Made by a program: the position numbers and the translations under genes | NCBI GenBank assembly: GCA_902761035.1 | Contig: CACWIW010000062.1 | Coordinates: 1-40,131 of the forward strand | Direction: 5' to 3' | Origin: an uncultured bacterium | GTDB taxonomy: Bacteria; Verrucomicrobiota; Kiritimatiellia; RFP12; UBA1067 | DNA: 40,131 nt | The notes under the pieces: generated by a model | Told to the model about the DNA's origin: nothing | Seen by the model: the letters and a program-made list of their open reading frames with translations, nothing else | Database searches by the model: none | Part shown: positions 1 to 6,806 of the stretch, in pieces | Position numbering within the stretch: the first letter of the stretch is position 1 | How the letters are laid out: each line of letters opens with the position of its first letter

Positions 1-1025
1 ACGGAGACGAGCACCTCGTCGCCGATGTTGAGCATGTCGCTCGGACGCGCCACGCGCTTCGTCCAGCTGAACTCGCTGATGTGCACGAGGCCCTCGATGC
101 CGGGGGCGATTTCCACGAACGCGCCGTAGGCGGCGAGGTTCACGACCTTGCCCGTCACGCGGCTGCCGACCGGGAACTTCTCCACGATCGACGTCCAGGG
201 GTTCTCCGTGGTCTGCTTGAGACCGAGGGAGATGCGCTCTTTCTCGCGATCCACGTCGAGCACCATGACGTCGAGCTCCTGGCCGACCTTGAGCATTTCG
301 CTCGGGTGCTTGATGCGGCCCCAGCTCATGTCCGTGATGTGCAGGAGGCCGTCGATGCCGTCGAGGTCGATGAACGCGCCGAAGTCCGTGATGTTCTTCA
401 CGCGGCCCTTGCGGACCTCGCCCTTCTGCAGCGAGGCGAGCAGTTCCGCGCGCTTCTCCGCCATCGTGCCCTCGATAAGCTCGCGGCGGCTGACGATGAT
501 GTTCTTGCGCTCGTTGGAGATCTTGATGACCTTGAATTCGTACGTCTGACCGATGTAGGCCGTGAGGTCGCGCACGGGGGACACGTCCACCTGCGAGCCG
601 GGCAGGAACGCCTCAACGCCGTCGATGTCCACGAGCAGGCCACCATGGACCTGCGACTGGATTGTGCCAGTGACCACGCACCCTTCGGTGTACAGCGCCA
701 GCACCTTCTCCCAGCGGATCTGGATGTCAGCAGCCTTCTTGGAAAGGGACACCATGCCCGTTTTGTCGTTCTCAAGCTCGCGTACGAGCACCTGGACCTT
801 CTCGCCGGGTTTCGCTGCGGCGGGATCGGAGAATTCGGTCAGGTCGACCTTGCCTTCGCTCTTGTAGCCGATGTCGATGAATACGTCGTTGCCCTTGACG
901 ACCTTGATCGTGCCGTCAACGATCTTGCCGGGCTTGATCGTCTCGGTCTGCCCCATGCTGCCTGCCAGCAGCTCCGCCATCGCCTCGGACTTCGGGGCTG
1001 GCGGGGTTGGTTTACGGATTGCCAT
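1..1025 (-). CDS. rpsA: 30S ribosomal protein S1, N-terminal 341 residues (3' end beyond window)
   Basis: Ribosomal protein S1 binds mRNA on the 30S subunit and helps start translation of structured or SD-poor messages. Reading leftward from the ATG at 1025 gives a chain beginning [20 protein letters not shown]. Successive S1/OB-fold repeats follow, with typical phrases such as [20 protein letters not shown] (about residues 45-64), [20 protein letters not shown], the repeat [20 protein letters not shown] and [20 protein letters not shown]. The order and spacing match S1. About 340 residues are present and the frame runs off the left edge. No SD-like sequence precedes the ATG; instead the leader is a CAA-rich, unstructured stretch. 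This is a housekeeping gene and anchors the left end of the window as ordinary chromosome. Confidence 0.96.
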   Translation of the reverse strand, partial: MAIRKPTPPAPKSEAMAELLAGSMGQTETIKPGKIVDGTIKVVKGNDVFIDIGYKSEGKVDLTEFSDPAAAKPGEKVQVLVRELENDKTGMVSLSKKAADIQIRWEKVLALYTEGCVVTGTIQSQVHGGLLVDIDGVEAFLPGSQVDVSPVRDLTAYIGQTYEFKVIKISNERKNIIVSRRELIEGTMAEKRAELLASLQKGEVRKGRVKNITDFGAFIDLDGIDGLLHITDMSWGRIKHPSEMLKVGQELDVMVLDVDREKERISLGLKQTTENPWTSIVEKFPVGSRVTGKVVNLAAYGAFVEIAPGIEGLVHISEFSWTKRVARPSDMLNIGDEVLVS

Positions 1026-1053
1026 TTGTTGTTTTTTGTTGTTTGTTTGTGAA

Positions 1054-1070
1054 CACGGTTTTCAGCCGTG
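1054..1070 (-). promoter_or_regulatory. Small hairpin in the rpsA 5' leader
   Basis: A perfect 5-bp inverted repeat (CACGG / CCGTG with a 7-nt loop) lies midway between the rpsA promoter and start codon. The roughly 30 nt after it are a CAA/TTTG-type low-structure stretch without an SD. S1 genes are known to be autoregulated in E. coli through their leader, so a similar role is possible here, but that is inference. Confidence 0.35.
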
Positions 1071-1100
1071 CCTTTCCCGTTGGTGGGCAAAGGAAGGAAT

Positions 1101-1109
1101 AGTATATCA
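1101..1109 (-). promoter_or_regulatory. Extended -10 promoter of rpsA (TGATATACT)
   Basis: The minus strand reads TGATATACT, an extended -10 element (TGn plus TATACT). It overlaps the TGA stop codon (1107-1109) of the upstream exonuclease gene: that TGA supplies the TG of the element. Expected transcription start is near 1094, giving a leader of roughly 70 nt. No convincing -35 box is visible. The same TGnTATAmT element recurs in front of many genes in the window. Confidence 0.6.
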
Positions 1110-1898
1110 AATCTGAGGGGCAGGTGGCAAGACCCCACGTTCAAGAAGATCCTGTACGATCATCCGCGCATCTGTCTCGAAATTTCCTTTAACGAACCAT
1201 TTTAGGAAATTCTGCTCATGCAGGAAGAGATTCTTGAGGCTTGCACCCTTCTTTTTGCCGAAGTTGATGCACCACTGGCCGTTCTGCCAACGGATGAGCC
1301 CGGTACGGTCTGCGTTGAGCGGATCGCGGGGGACGAGATACTCGTCCAGTTCTGCCGTTGTCTTCGGGAGGTCGCCGTATTTCTCCAACTGCGCCTTCAA
1401 GACGTCCAATGTCGCCCGCGCGTCCGCCCCCGCACCATGCGCGCCCACATGGTCCCGCCCGCAGTAGAACCGCACGGCTGCCGTGAGATCGCGCGGCTCG
1501 CGTTTGTGGAAGATGCGCTGTACGTCCACATGCCGACGGTCGCACGCACCGAGGTTCATCCCCACGCGCGCGAATTCCTCTTCAAGGCACGGTACGTCGA
1601 AGCGGTCGCTGTTGAATCCCGAGAGGTCGCAGTCCTTGAAGAACGCCGCGATGTCCTCGGCCTTATCCGCAAACGTTGGGCAGTCCTTCACCATCTCGTC
1701 GGAGATACCGTGGATGGCCGTTGTCTCTGGCGGAATCGGCACGCCGGGGTTGAGGAGCCAGCACTTCTCCGTCTCAGTGCCGTCCGGCTCAATCCGGATC
1801 GCGGCCAGTTCCACGATGCGGTCCTGCCGCGCGTTCACGCCGGTGGACTCAATGTCGAAGACAACGAGCGGTCTGTCTAACTGTAGCTGAAGTTTCAT
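1107..1898 (-). CDS. DnaQ-like DEDDh 3'-5' exonuclease
   Basis: This 263-residue exonuclease belongs to the RNase T / DNA polymerase III epsilon superfamily, which removes nucleotides from DNA or RNA 3' ends using two metal ions. Visible motifs are Exo I FDIESTG (about residues 14-20), the partner helix region HGISDEM, Exo II around GFNSDRFDVP, and Exo III HGAGADARATLDVL, whose HxxxxD spacing marks the DEDDh class. After the nuclease fold comes a short C-terminal module, FGKKKGASLKNL through FLKWFVKGNFETD, resembling the small domain appended to exonuclease X-like proteins. The ATG at 1898 is only 7 nt from a -10 hexamer, so the message is probably leaderless. Its TGA stop lies inside the rpsA promoter. 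The exact substrate cannot be told from sequence. Confidence 0.88.
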   Translation of the reverse strand: MKLQLQLDRPLVVFDIESTGVNARQDRIVELAAIRIEPDGTETEKCWLLNPGVPIPPETTAIHGISDEMVKDCPTFADKAEDIAAFFKDCDLSGFNSDRFDVPCLEEEFARVGMNLGACDRRHVDVQRIFHKREPRDLTAAVRFYCGRDHVGAHGAGADARATLDVLKAQLEKYGDLPKTTAELDEYLVPRDPLNADRTGLIRWQNGQWCINFGKKKGASLKNLFLHEQNFLKWFVKGNFETDARMIVQDLLERGVLPPAPQI

Positions 1899-1905
1899 GG
1901 GGCAT

Positions 1906-1914
1906 AGTATACCA
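1906..1914 (-). promoter_or_regulatory. Extended -10 promoter (TGGTATACT) giving a leaderless exonuclease mRNA
   Basis: The minus strand reads TGGTATACT followed by ATGCCCC and then the exonuclease ATG at 1898. With the usual 6-8 nt from the -10 to the start site, transcription would begin within about 2 nt of the start codon, leaving no room for an SD. Confidence 0.6.
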
Positions 1915-2006
1915 AAATCCCTTCAGAGCCCAAATAGGTAATTATGCTGGGCCATCCCCAAACTACAAAGCTGCGCACCAAAGGAACTGAAGCACCGCGT
2001 TCTTGG

Positions 2007-4457
2007 TCAGTGGAGTTCGATTTCGTCTATCGCCGCGACGCCGTTCGGGGAGATGTCCTCCACCTTCACGGTGACGTACCGCGTGCGCGCGGGAAGCGCG
2101 GGTTCAAGGTGCCATTTCGTCGGCGGCTTCCAGATGTGGTACCACTGCACCTTGCACTCTTTCACGTCGCGCTCCGCGCCCAGGTCGATCTTGACCCACG
2201 GGCGTTTGTCGCCTTGCAGCGATTCCCAATGCGTCAGCGGGGAGCCGTCAACCATGTACCCCACGTGCCGGTCGCCGCGCTGCGACGAGGCGGTGATCTT
2301 TGCGGACACCTCGAGCCCCGGCTTGCGGTCGCGGACATTCCAGCGGCGCTCGCTGAACGTGCCGTCCGAGAGCGCGGCCGTCAGCGTGACGCGCCCCTTC
2401 GCCGTCTCGGGGACGCGTACCGTCACGCGGTGCTTCGCGATGCCGAACAGAGGCGCCGTCAGTTCAAATTCCTCCCGGTGGAAGTCGCCAGCCGAGAATA
2501 CAATTTTCCGCTTCGCCGCCATTCCGTCCCGTCCGTCGTTCATCAGGACCACGTCGAAGCTGTGCTCCGTTCCCGGTACCACGTACTCGCGGAAGTCATC
2601 GATCGCCACCGCGACCGGCACGAATGCGGGACGGAAGTAGCGGACGATTTCGGGACGGAACTTCGGCTGCGCGAGGTCGGGATCGAGGACATCGCCCGTA
2701 AACGCCAACGTGGGATCGTCGAAGCCGTGCGTGAGGGACGTGAAGTGGAAGAGCGCGGAGGCCTTTCGCGTCAGGCGCCAGGCTTCCGCGAGAACGCCGA
2801 TCGACCAGGCGTAGTACTCCTTGGTGTCCTCCTTCGTCGCGCCCGGAAGGAAGTAGTCGTAATTCTGCTTGCTGACGGGCGTCGGGACGCCGTCGCGGCT
2901 GATCCAATGCCAGCCGAACTCGTTGAGAACGACAGGGCGCGAAAAGACCGCGCTGCGGGGGTTCCGCCCGCAGCTGAACGGCACGCCGATGCCGCCGGGG
3001 GCGATGTAGCCGAGCGTGTATTTCGTTTTACAGAACAGATACGGATGGCACTCGACGGGCGAATTGGGAATCGTGTTGACGGACCAGCCCGTGTCGATGG
3101 GACGCCGCTGGAAGTCGTACGGCTGGATGCGGTGCGCGAGCGCGTCGAACCAGTCCTTGACCGTCTCGTTCTGCAGGTCGATAAACACGACGGAAGGATG
3201 CATGCCGCGCTCGCGCACCCATGCGAGCAGCTCGGGGAAGAGCGTGTCGGGGTTGCAGTTGCAGTACGGAGACGGGGGACGTCCCTTGTTGAGGCTCTGG
3301 TCCACAAACGGCTTCACGTGGCAGCCCCAGTACGGATACTCGTCCTGTATCAGCAGGCCCATCTCGTCGCAGAGGTCGTACCAGAAGTCCGGCGGCGCGG
3401 AGATGCAGTTGCGGAATGAGTCCCAACCGATGGCCTTGACCTGCGCGAAAAACGCGCGCATCCACGCGCGGTTCCACGGCTTGTCGCCGCACTGCGGGTC
3501 GTCGTAGAAGCGGAAGAGGTCTGTGTTCGTTCCGAACAGCATCCGGTCGCGTCCGTTCAGGCGGAAGCGGCGCGTGGCCGGGTTGGCGTCGAACGTCCGC
3601 ATGCCGAAACGGCGCGACATCTCGTCGCCGGCGGTCTTCACGGTCAGGGTCTTGAGAACGGGGTTCTCGGGCGTCCAGCAGTCTCTCTCCCGATCGAAGC
3701 CGGAGAGCGGAATCGCGAACACGATCTCCCGCTCCTCGCCGGGCGCGAGTTCCCTGCCCTGCAGCACGCTCACGGTGTCGGAGCCAACGGCGGCGTCGAG
3801 CTTCGCCGGCACGGCGCCCGCCGAACCGTTCTGCACGGTGGCCCGCACGTTGACGACGCCCGACTCAAGATCGGCGCGCGTTTCGAGCCGCCTGACAGCA
3901 GGCCAGCCGGAGAGGAGAAGCGTCACCGAGTCGGTGATGCCCTGGTAGTAGTGGAAACGCTCGGGGTCGCACCCGCTGTGCGCCATCGTCCTGCCCTTGC
4001 CGTTCTGCAGCCAGGCGTTGCCGAGCCGCACCACGATCTCGTTCTCGACGCCGGGCTTGAGAAACGGCCGGATCTCCGTCTCGCTCGCGACGAAGTTGTA
4101 CGGGAAGGACCCGGCCTTTTTGCCGTTCACGAACACGGTCGTGCCGAACGACACCTTGCCGATGCGGAGCGTCACGCGCGGAGGAAGCTCGGCCGGCGCC
4201 TTCCACGTGGTACGGCACCAGAGGGCGTCCGTCATGTTGTCCTTCGCGGCGGGCTTCATCAGCGGCCAGTGTCCCGGTACGGGAATGGTGCGCGTGAACG
4301 CGGCCGGGATAACCTCTCCCCGCGCCTCCGGCACCGCTTCGGCCTGCCACGTTCCATCCAGCGAAATAGTCGCCGCCGACACTGGAATTGCCGCGGAAAA
4401 CAAGAAGATCGCCGTCGCGAGATAGGCCAACTTAAATGGAAATGCTATTGTTTTCAC
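2007..4457 (-). CDS. Secreted GH2-family glycoside hydrolase with C-terminal discoidin-like domain
   Basis: This is a glycosidase of the GH2 (beta-galactosidase/glucuronidase/mannosidase) clan, about 816 residues. I choose the GTG at 4457. It starts a clean signal peptide, VKTIAFPFKLAYLATAIFLF ending ...IPVSA-A, and lies 8 nt after a -10 box, whereas an earlier in-frame TTG (4475) falls inside that promoter. Domains in order are the sugar-binding jelly roll (GTWQAEAVPEARG onward), the immunoglobulin-like linker and the TIM barrel. The barrel carries WDSFRNCISAPPDFW, LLIQDEYPYWGC, the probable acid/base in VVFIDLQNETV and the probable nucleophile in VLNEFGWHW. The last 100 residues (ITASSQRGDRHVGYMVDG through WVKIDLGAERDV) look like an F5/8-type C carbohydrate-binding domain. 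It probably acts in the periplasm or outside on host or dietary glycans. The exact sugar specificity is unknown. Confidence 0.88.
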   Translation of the reverse strand: MKTIAFPFKLAYLATAIFLFSAAIPVSAATISLDGTWQAEAVPEARGEVIPAAFTRTIPVPGHWPLMKPAAKDNMTDALWCRTTWKAPAELPPRVTLRIGKVSFGTTVFVNGKKAGSFPYNFVASETEIRPFLKPGVENEIVVRLGNAWLQNGKGRTMAHSGCDPERFHYYQGITDSVTLLLSGWPAVRRLETRADLESGVVNVRATVQNGSAGAVPAKLDAAVGSDTVSVLQGRELAPGEEREIVFAIPLSGFDRERDCWTPENPVLKTLTVKTAGDEMSRRFGMRTFDANPATRRFRLNGRDRMLFGTNTDLFRFYDDPQCGDKPWNRAWMRAFFAQVKAIGWDSFRNCISAPPDFWYDLCDEMGLLIQDEYPYWGCHVKPFVDQSLNKGRPPSPYCNCNPDTLFPELLAWVRERGMHPSVVFIDLQNETVKDWFDALAHRIQPYDFQRRPIDTGWSVNTIPNSPVECHPYLFCKTKYTLGYIAPGGIGVPFSCGRNPRSAVFSRPVVLNEFGWHWISRDGVPTPVSKQNYDYFLPGATKEDTKEYYAWSIGVLAEAWRLTRKASALFHFTSLTHGFDDPTLAFTGDVLDPDLAQPKFRPEIVRYFRPAFVPVAVAIDDFREYVVPGTEHSFDVVLMNDGRDGMAAKRKIVFSAGDFHREEFELTAPLFGIAKHRVTVRVPETAKGRVTLTAALSDGTFSERRWNVRDRKPGLEVSAKITASSQRGDRHVGYMVDGSPLTHWESLQGDKRPWVKIDLGAERDVKECKVQWYHIWKPPTKWHLEPALPARTRYVTVKVEDISPNGVAAIDEIELH

Positions 4458-4465
4458 GGGGAAGT

Positions 4466-4474
4466 AGTTTACCA
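4466..4474 (-). promoter_or_regulatory. Extended -10 promoter (TGGTAAACT) of the GH2 gene
   Basis: TGGTAAACT on the minus strand is followed by ACTTCCCC and the GTG start at 4457. The layout matches the exonuclease promoter: TGG, hexamer, short spacer ending CCCC, start codon. The transcript is therefore probably leaderless. Confidence 0.5.
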
Positions 4475-4492
4475 AATGCCGTCAGGAGATAC

Positions 4493-4513
4493 AAGGCGTG
4501 AAAGCCCGCCTTT
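4493..4513 (-). terminator. Hairpin downstream of the small 4620-4976 gene
   Basis: An inverted repeat (AAGGCG / CGCCTT with an 8-nt loop) lies between the small gene and the GH2 promoter. There is no long T tract, so it is only a candidate terminator for the upstream minus-strand gene. Confidence 0.35.
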
Positions 4514-4619
4514 GAGCTGCGGACAAGATGCCCGCCACCCCGAGGATAGCGGACATGAAGCCCAGCATCACGAAAGATGCGGGCGGGGATCGACACCACC
4601 AGCTTGATGAGAGCCGTCG

Positions 4620-4976
4620 CTACGAGATGCGGCGGGCGAGCGAGAGGAGGTTCTTGATTCCGTTCAGCTCGCCGAGCGCACGGGTCACCATGAACTCCAG
4701 GTCGTCGAAGTCCTCGCGGGTTCCCGCGGCGAACGTGACCGACGCGATGTTGCCCACGAGGAAGAAGATGGCATCGAGATTGACCTTCCGGCCGACCGGC
4801 TTGTGCTGAAGCCTGTAGGCTGTTCGCAGGCGGTCCCTTCGGCTTTCGCGCTTCTCCTCGGCTCCGCGTTCGCTTTTGTATTCGGCCTCGGCGATGTGCT
4901 TCACCTCGGCGGCGACCATCCGCTTCACCTGCTCTGGCGTGGGGAAGCCCTGGTCTGGGTTCCAGTTCTTGTTCAT
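4620..4976 (-). CDS. Small unrecognised protein (118 aa), paralog of the partial gene at the right window edge
   Basis: I choose the ATG at 4976, which has a good SD (AAAGGAAAA about 8 nt upstream). The chain begins MNKNWNPDQGFPTPEQVKRM. It has a charged helical N-terminal half (KHIAEAEYKSERGAEEKRES), a short hydrophobic stretch (AIFFLVGNIASVTFA) and an acidic helical C-terminus ending NLLSLARRIS. Coding quality looks real: the same C-terminal reading frame is conserved at the right edge of the window (40027-40131), with one differing codon before the stop. Downstream there is an open hydrophobic stretch (LGFMSAILGVAGILSAA near 4510-4565) that could be a tiny membrane-peptide remnant. I do not recognise the family. 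Confidence 0.6.
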   Translation of the reverse strand: MNKNWNPDQGFPTPEQVKRMVAAEVKHIAEAEYKSERGAEEKRESRRDRLRTAYRLQHKPVGRKVNLDAIFFLVGNIASVTFAAGTREDFDDLEFMVTRALGELNGIKNLLSLARRIS

Positions 4977-5015
4977 GTGTTTTTCCTTTCCGTGGCTTTT
5001 GCCACGGCACACTAG

Positions 5016-5245
5016 TTGGCAAGTTTGCAAGTTGACAAATTCTTTGTTGAACGCTCAATCATCGTGCGGCGAATCTTGTCGAACACGCGCGCGCGTTCCT
5101 CTCTTGGCAACTATTCAACTTGGCAACTTGGTAACTGCCCACCATACTTCCTTCCAGTTTACAACTTGGCAACTGTTCAACTTGGCAACTTGGTAACTTG
5201 GTAACTGCATGCTGAATGTCCGTCCTTCCAGTTTTCAAGTTAACA
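5016..5245. repeat. Degenerate octamer repeat tract (TTGGCAAC-type)
   Basis: Several clusters of an 8-nt unit (TTGGCAAC / AACTTGGC and variants with GTAAC, GTTCAAC) run through this gene-free stretch, most clearly at 5104-5137 and 5158-5207. Looser units lie at 5017-5041 and 5231-5251. The period is 8 within clusters and the phase is lost between them. No credible CDS covers the region; open frames across it are repeat by-products. It sits between the small 118-aa gene and a remnant region. Function is unknown, but such tracts resemble the short interspersed repeats seen in other parts of the window with a 7-nt period. Confidence 0.75.
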
Positions 5246-5328
5246 AGTTTTTAGTGGTGGCGTTTGAGGGAATCAAACTCCTTACCCCACTCGTGTAAAG
5301 CAGTTCTCAATCTCTCAAAATGCGGCGT

Positions 5329-5337
5329 ATTATAGCA
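5329..5337 (-). promoter_or_regulatory. Perfect extended -10 (TGCTATAAT) without a clear downstream gene
   Basis: The minus strand has TGCTATAAT, the best match to consensus in the window. It overlaps the end of the DUF5131 remnant frame. Downstream is only a short open stretch ending KEFDSLKRHH near 5255 and then the octamer repeats. It could drive a small RNA through the repeat tract or be a stranded promoter of a lost gene. Confidence 0.45.
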
Positions 5338-5555
5338 TATTTGGGCTGTGTCTGGCGGTTGAATAATGAAAAAACACCTTTGAAACTTCTCCCCGGCTCT
5401 GCACCCGCTTGTCGGGTATGCGGTACTCCTTTCCATCCTTGACGAACACCGTGCCGGTCTCGATGAAGTCGAACGTGACGTTGTGTCGGCGGCACTGGTC
5501 GCCCAGCCCCTTCGCTCACCTTATGGCAGCCATGCCACGGATTCCAGATTATCAT
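5330..5555 (-). pseudogene. Internally deleted DUF5131 (phage Gp37/Gp68-like) remnant
   Basis: The ATG at 5555 starts MIIWNPWHGCHKVSEG, the characteristic N-terminus of DUF5131 proteins (IWNPWHGC). After about 16 codons the match stops. In the next reading frame, continuing at about 5503, comes CRRHNVTFDFIETGTVFVKD followed by GKEYRIPDKR, which matches the family's C-terminal part (NVTF.FIETGT.F.KDGK). Family members are usually over 200 residues, so roughly 150 or more residues between the two ends are missing and the junction is out of frame. This is therefore a deletion pseudogene, not a functional gene. The domain assignment is from recognition of the family motifs. It lies directly after the 46-aa ORF. 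Confidence 0.65.
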
Positions 5556-5560
5556 CGTCC

Positions 5561-5701
5561 CTACATCAGCTCCAGAAGCCTGCGGAGCTGCTCCTTGAGC
5601 CGCTCCACCTCGTCCCAATCCTCCTGTTGTTCGGCGAAGGCAATCAAGCCCTCAAGCCGATGTATCTGCTCGATGTAGTTGTCTCGCTGCGGCATTGCCA
5701 T
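5561..5701 (-). CDS. Small coiled-coil protein (46 aa), unrecognised
   Basis: ATG at 5701 with an AGAGG-like SD 8 nt upstream. The product is entirely helical: MAMPQRDNYIEQIHRLEGLI, then a charged coiled coil (AEQQEDWDEVERLKEQLRRL) ending LELM. It ends 5 nt before the start of the DUF5131 remnant, as if in the same transcription unit. Short coiled-coil partners next to phage-like genes are common, but no specific function can be assigned. Confidence 0.5.
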   Translation of the reverse strand: MAMPQRDNYIEQIHRLEGLIAFAEQQEDWDEVERLKEQLRRLLELM

Positions 5702-5756
5702 AGTATTACCTCTTGCTCCTACGCCATCTTGCGGACGTCAAAGGGAACCTTGACGT

Positions 5757-5921
5757 TCAGCACCACACTCCTTCTCTGCCGAACTTCTCAAGCTGGCAGT
5801 CCACATAGGCCCCGCCGAACGCGACGTGGGCGGAGGCAATCCACCCGTCCCGCTCGCAGGACTTCTCCAGCCGCCTCTCGACGGCTATTTCGTAAGCGAT
5901 CATTTTCTTTAGATCGTCCAT
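5757..5921 (-). CDS. Small protein (54 aa), unrecognised
   Basis: ATG at 5921 preceded by a strong SD (AAGGAGA, 5 nt spacing). The chain starts MDDLKKMIAYEIAVERRLEK and contains two or three cysteines (KSCERDGW, VDCQLEKF, ending VWC). Its stop overlaps a possible GTG-started 14-codon ORF (5719-5763, VLNVKVPFDVRKMA) that itself has an AAGGAG upstream, so small coupled ORFs follow each other here. The family is not recognised. The coding claim rests on the SD and codon usage only. Confidence 0.45.
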   Translation of the reverse strand: MDDLKKMIAYEIAVERRLEKSCERDGWIASAHVAFGGAYVDCQLEKFGREGVWC

Positions 5922-5960
5922 GACATTCTCCTTGTAATAGAATTCCTCTGAGGCCGACTC

Positions 5961-6032
5961 TTATTTTTTAACGATTGGTGCATCGCAGTCACTCGCGTTC
6001 TTTGAGCGTGTTGTGTTCAGCGTTCTTTTCAT
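5961..6032 (-). CDS. Leader-type micro-ORF (23 aa, MKRTLNTTRSKN...)
   Basis: The ATG at 6032 begins MKRTLNTTRSKNASDCDAPI and ends VKK. It lies about 22 nt after the -10 hexamer at 6054-6059. It is the first ORF on its transcript and precedes the 54-aa ORF. The pattern M-K-x-T-L followed by K/N-rich residues matches other short ORFs at 6584-6703 and 10450, which in turn resemble the start of M.EcoRI-like methyltransferases, though this copy is degenerate. It could be a leader peptide or a gene-start remnant. Confidence 0.4.
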   Translation of the reverse strand: MKRTLNTTRSKNASDCDAPIVKK

Positions 6033-6046
6033 GGCTTGTGTCTCTG

Positions 6047-6090
6047 CGGGGATAGTATAGCATATTCTACCGAACGTGCCTTATCTTGCA
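6047..6090 (-). repeat. 44-bp promoter repeat, copy 1 (contains TGCTATACT at 6054-6062)
   Basis: This segment is nearly identical (two differences) to 14567-14610. It holds an extended -10 (TGCTATACT) plus about 30 bp of upstream DNA. The conserved block ends just upstream of the promoter, and the transcribed sequences of the two copies differ. This copy would start transcription about 15 nt before the micro-ORF at 6032. Confidence 0.75.
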
Positions 6091-6114
6091 AGCGGCATTA
6101 TTCGGCGTTTCTCA

Positions 6115-6501
6115 TCAATCCCCTCCTTCGAGGGTTATTGCCAGAAGGAACACAACAACAAGCACCACAGGGAACAACAGCGTTTCGAGAACGCATGAAA
6201 GCAACACAAAAGGCCATCGCCATCGACGCCCCATCTCAATTGCGCCAAGAATGAAGCTGGGCGCGAACAAGAGCAGAAAGAAAACCATGACACAGACTGA
6301 AAAACTTTCACAAACTACTGGAAGTAATGAGTACACCCCGACGATTGACAGGCATAAAAGCCAATAAGCCCATTTGTTGCAGAGACGTGGGAACGCAGTC
6401 GCCGCCATCATCCGGTAGACAAATAAGACAAGATACGCGAGCGCAAACCCGCGCAGAAAGATGTCGAGGAACACTTTACTGTAACCTAGATCTACTGGCA
6501 T
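6115..6501 (-). CDS. Polytopic small membrane protein (128 aa), full-length copy
   Basis: ATG at 6501 with an excellent SD (TAAGGAGG, 10 nt) that overlaps the stop codon of the micro-ORF at 6517-6591. Four hydrophobic segments are visible: FLRGFALAYLVLFVYRMM (about 14-31), WAYWLLCLSIVGVYSLLPVV (about 45-64), VCVMVFFLLLFAPSFILGAI (about 69-88) and FVLLSCVLETLLFPVVLVVV (about 97-116), ending LEGGD. It is an inner-membrane protein with no recognised family. A second copy at 12739-13032 shares 224 bp at about 95% identity but lacks the first transmembrane segment. Confidence 0.6.
   Translation of the reverse strand: MPVDLGYSKVFLDIFLRGFALAYLVLFVYRMMAATAFPRLCNKWAYWLLCLSIVGVYSLLPVVCESFSVCVMVFFLLLFAPSFILGAIEMGRRWRWPFVLLSCVLETLLFPVVLVVVFLLAITLEGGD
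6171..6394. repeat. 224-bp duplicated segment, copy 1
   Basis: This segment matches 12795-13018 at equal length and about 95% identity by eye. It covers most of the membrane protein from FPRLCNKWAYW to the last transmembrane helix. The homology stops abruptly at both ends. Confidence 0.85.
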
Positions 6502-6516
6502 GTTGCTGCTTCCTCC

Positions 6517-6591
6517 TTACATATTACAGTGCGTGTAGAACTCGTCGCTCTTCGCGCTCTTGGCCTTCGTCAGCTGTCTGTTTTCACGCAT
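6517..6591 (-). CDS. M.EcoRI-N-terminus-like leader micro-ORF (24 aa)
   Basis: The product starts MRENRQLTKAKSAKSDEFYT and ends HCNM. The core KAKSAKSDEFYTHCN closely resembles the N-terminus of the EcoRI adenine methyltransferase family (KAK-x-SKSDEFYTQYCD as I recall it), but the frame ends there. Its stop TAA is part of the SD (TAAGGAGG) of the following membrane gene, so translation of the two is likely coupled. Its start overlaps the end of another such ORF (6584-6703) by 8 nt. It is either a truncated gene start or a functional leader peptide. Confidence 0.55.
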   Translation of the reverse strand: MRENRQLTKAKSAKSDEFYTHCNM

Positions 6592-6703
6592 AAGGACCTC
6601 CGTTCTGCCGCACAACATCCTTGACATCGGCGAGTTGGGTGTAGTGCTCGTCGTTCTTCTCGCTCTTCGAGCGGTTGATTGTCGTGCTGAGCGTTTGTTT
6701 CAT
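6584..6703 (-). CDS. M.EcoRI-N-terminus-like leader micro-ORF (39 aa)
   Basis: ATG at 6703 follows a TGCAATAAT promoter by about 20 nt. The product starts MKQTLSTTINRSKSEKNDEH and continues YTQLADVKDVVRQNGGPYA. SKSEKNDEHYTQLADVKDVV aligns with the methyltransferase signature (KNDEFYTQL-D-I-E-x-EL) and goes further into that domain than the other copies, but all catalytic motifs are absent. It overlaps the next micro-ORF by 8 nt. Two successive gene-start fragments in front of one membrane gene argue for repeated insertion or replacement at this site. Confidence 0.5.
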   Translation of the reverse strand: MKQTLSTTINRSKSEKNDEHYTQLADVKDVVRQNGGPYA

Positions 6704-6723
6704 GGCTAGTTGCCCTGCGGAAT

Positions 6724-6732
6724 ATTATTGCA
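6724..6732 (-). promoter_or_regulatory. Extended -10 promoter (TGCAATAAT)
   Basis: TGCAATAAT on the minus strand lies 20 nt before the ATG at 6703. It would transcribe the two leader ORFs and the 128-aa membrane protein. No -35 is visible. Confidence 0.4.
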
Positions 6733-6777
6733 AATTTCAGAGGGGAACTTCGCGTCAATTCGGATCGCTATTGGCAG

Positions 6778-6806
6778 TTCCGTAACGGAACCCGATTCTA
6801 CCGGGT
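6778..6806 (-). terminator. Two adjacent small hairpins after the 6798-8537 gene
   Basis: ACCCG/CGGGT (loop 7) overlaps the gene end, and TTCCG/CGGAA (loop 3) follows directly. There is no T tract, so termination is only possible, not shown. Confidence 0.25.

Noticed and set aside
1944..3419. Long plus-strand open frame (491 codons) opposite the GH2 gene
   Set aside because: Arginine/valine/aspartate-rich translation typical of an antisense frame in GC-rich coding DNA; the minus-strand GH2 protein with signal peptide and catalytic motifs explains the region.
4803..5204. Three small plus-strand ORFs over the end of the 118-aa gene and the octamer tract
   Set aside because: They are antisense or repeat-derived (translations such as NLATVQLGNL) and have no SD.
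5016..5245. Possible CRISPR array
   Set aside because: Units are 8 nt, degenerate and without unique spacers; no cas genes.
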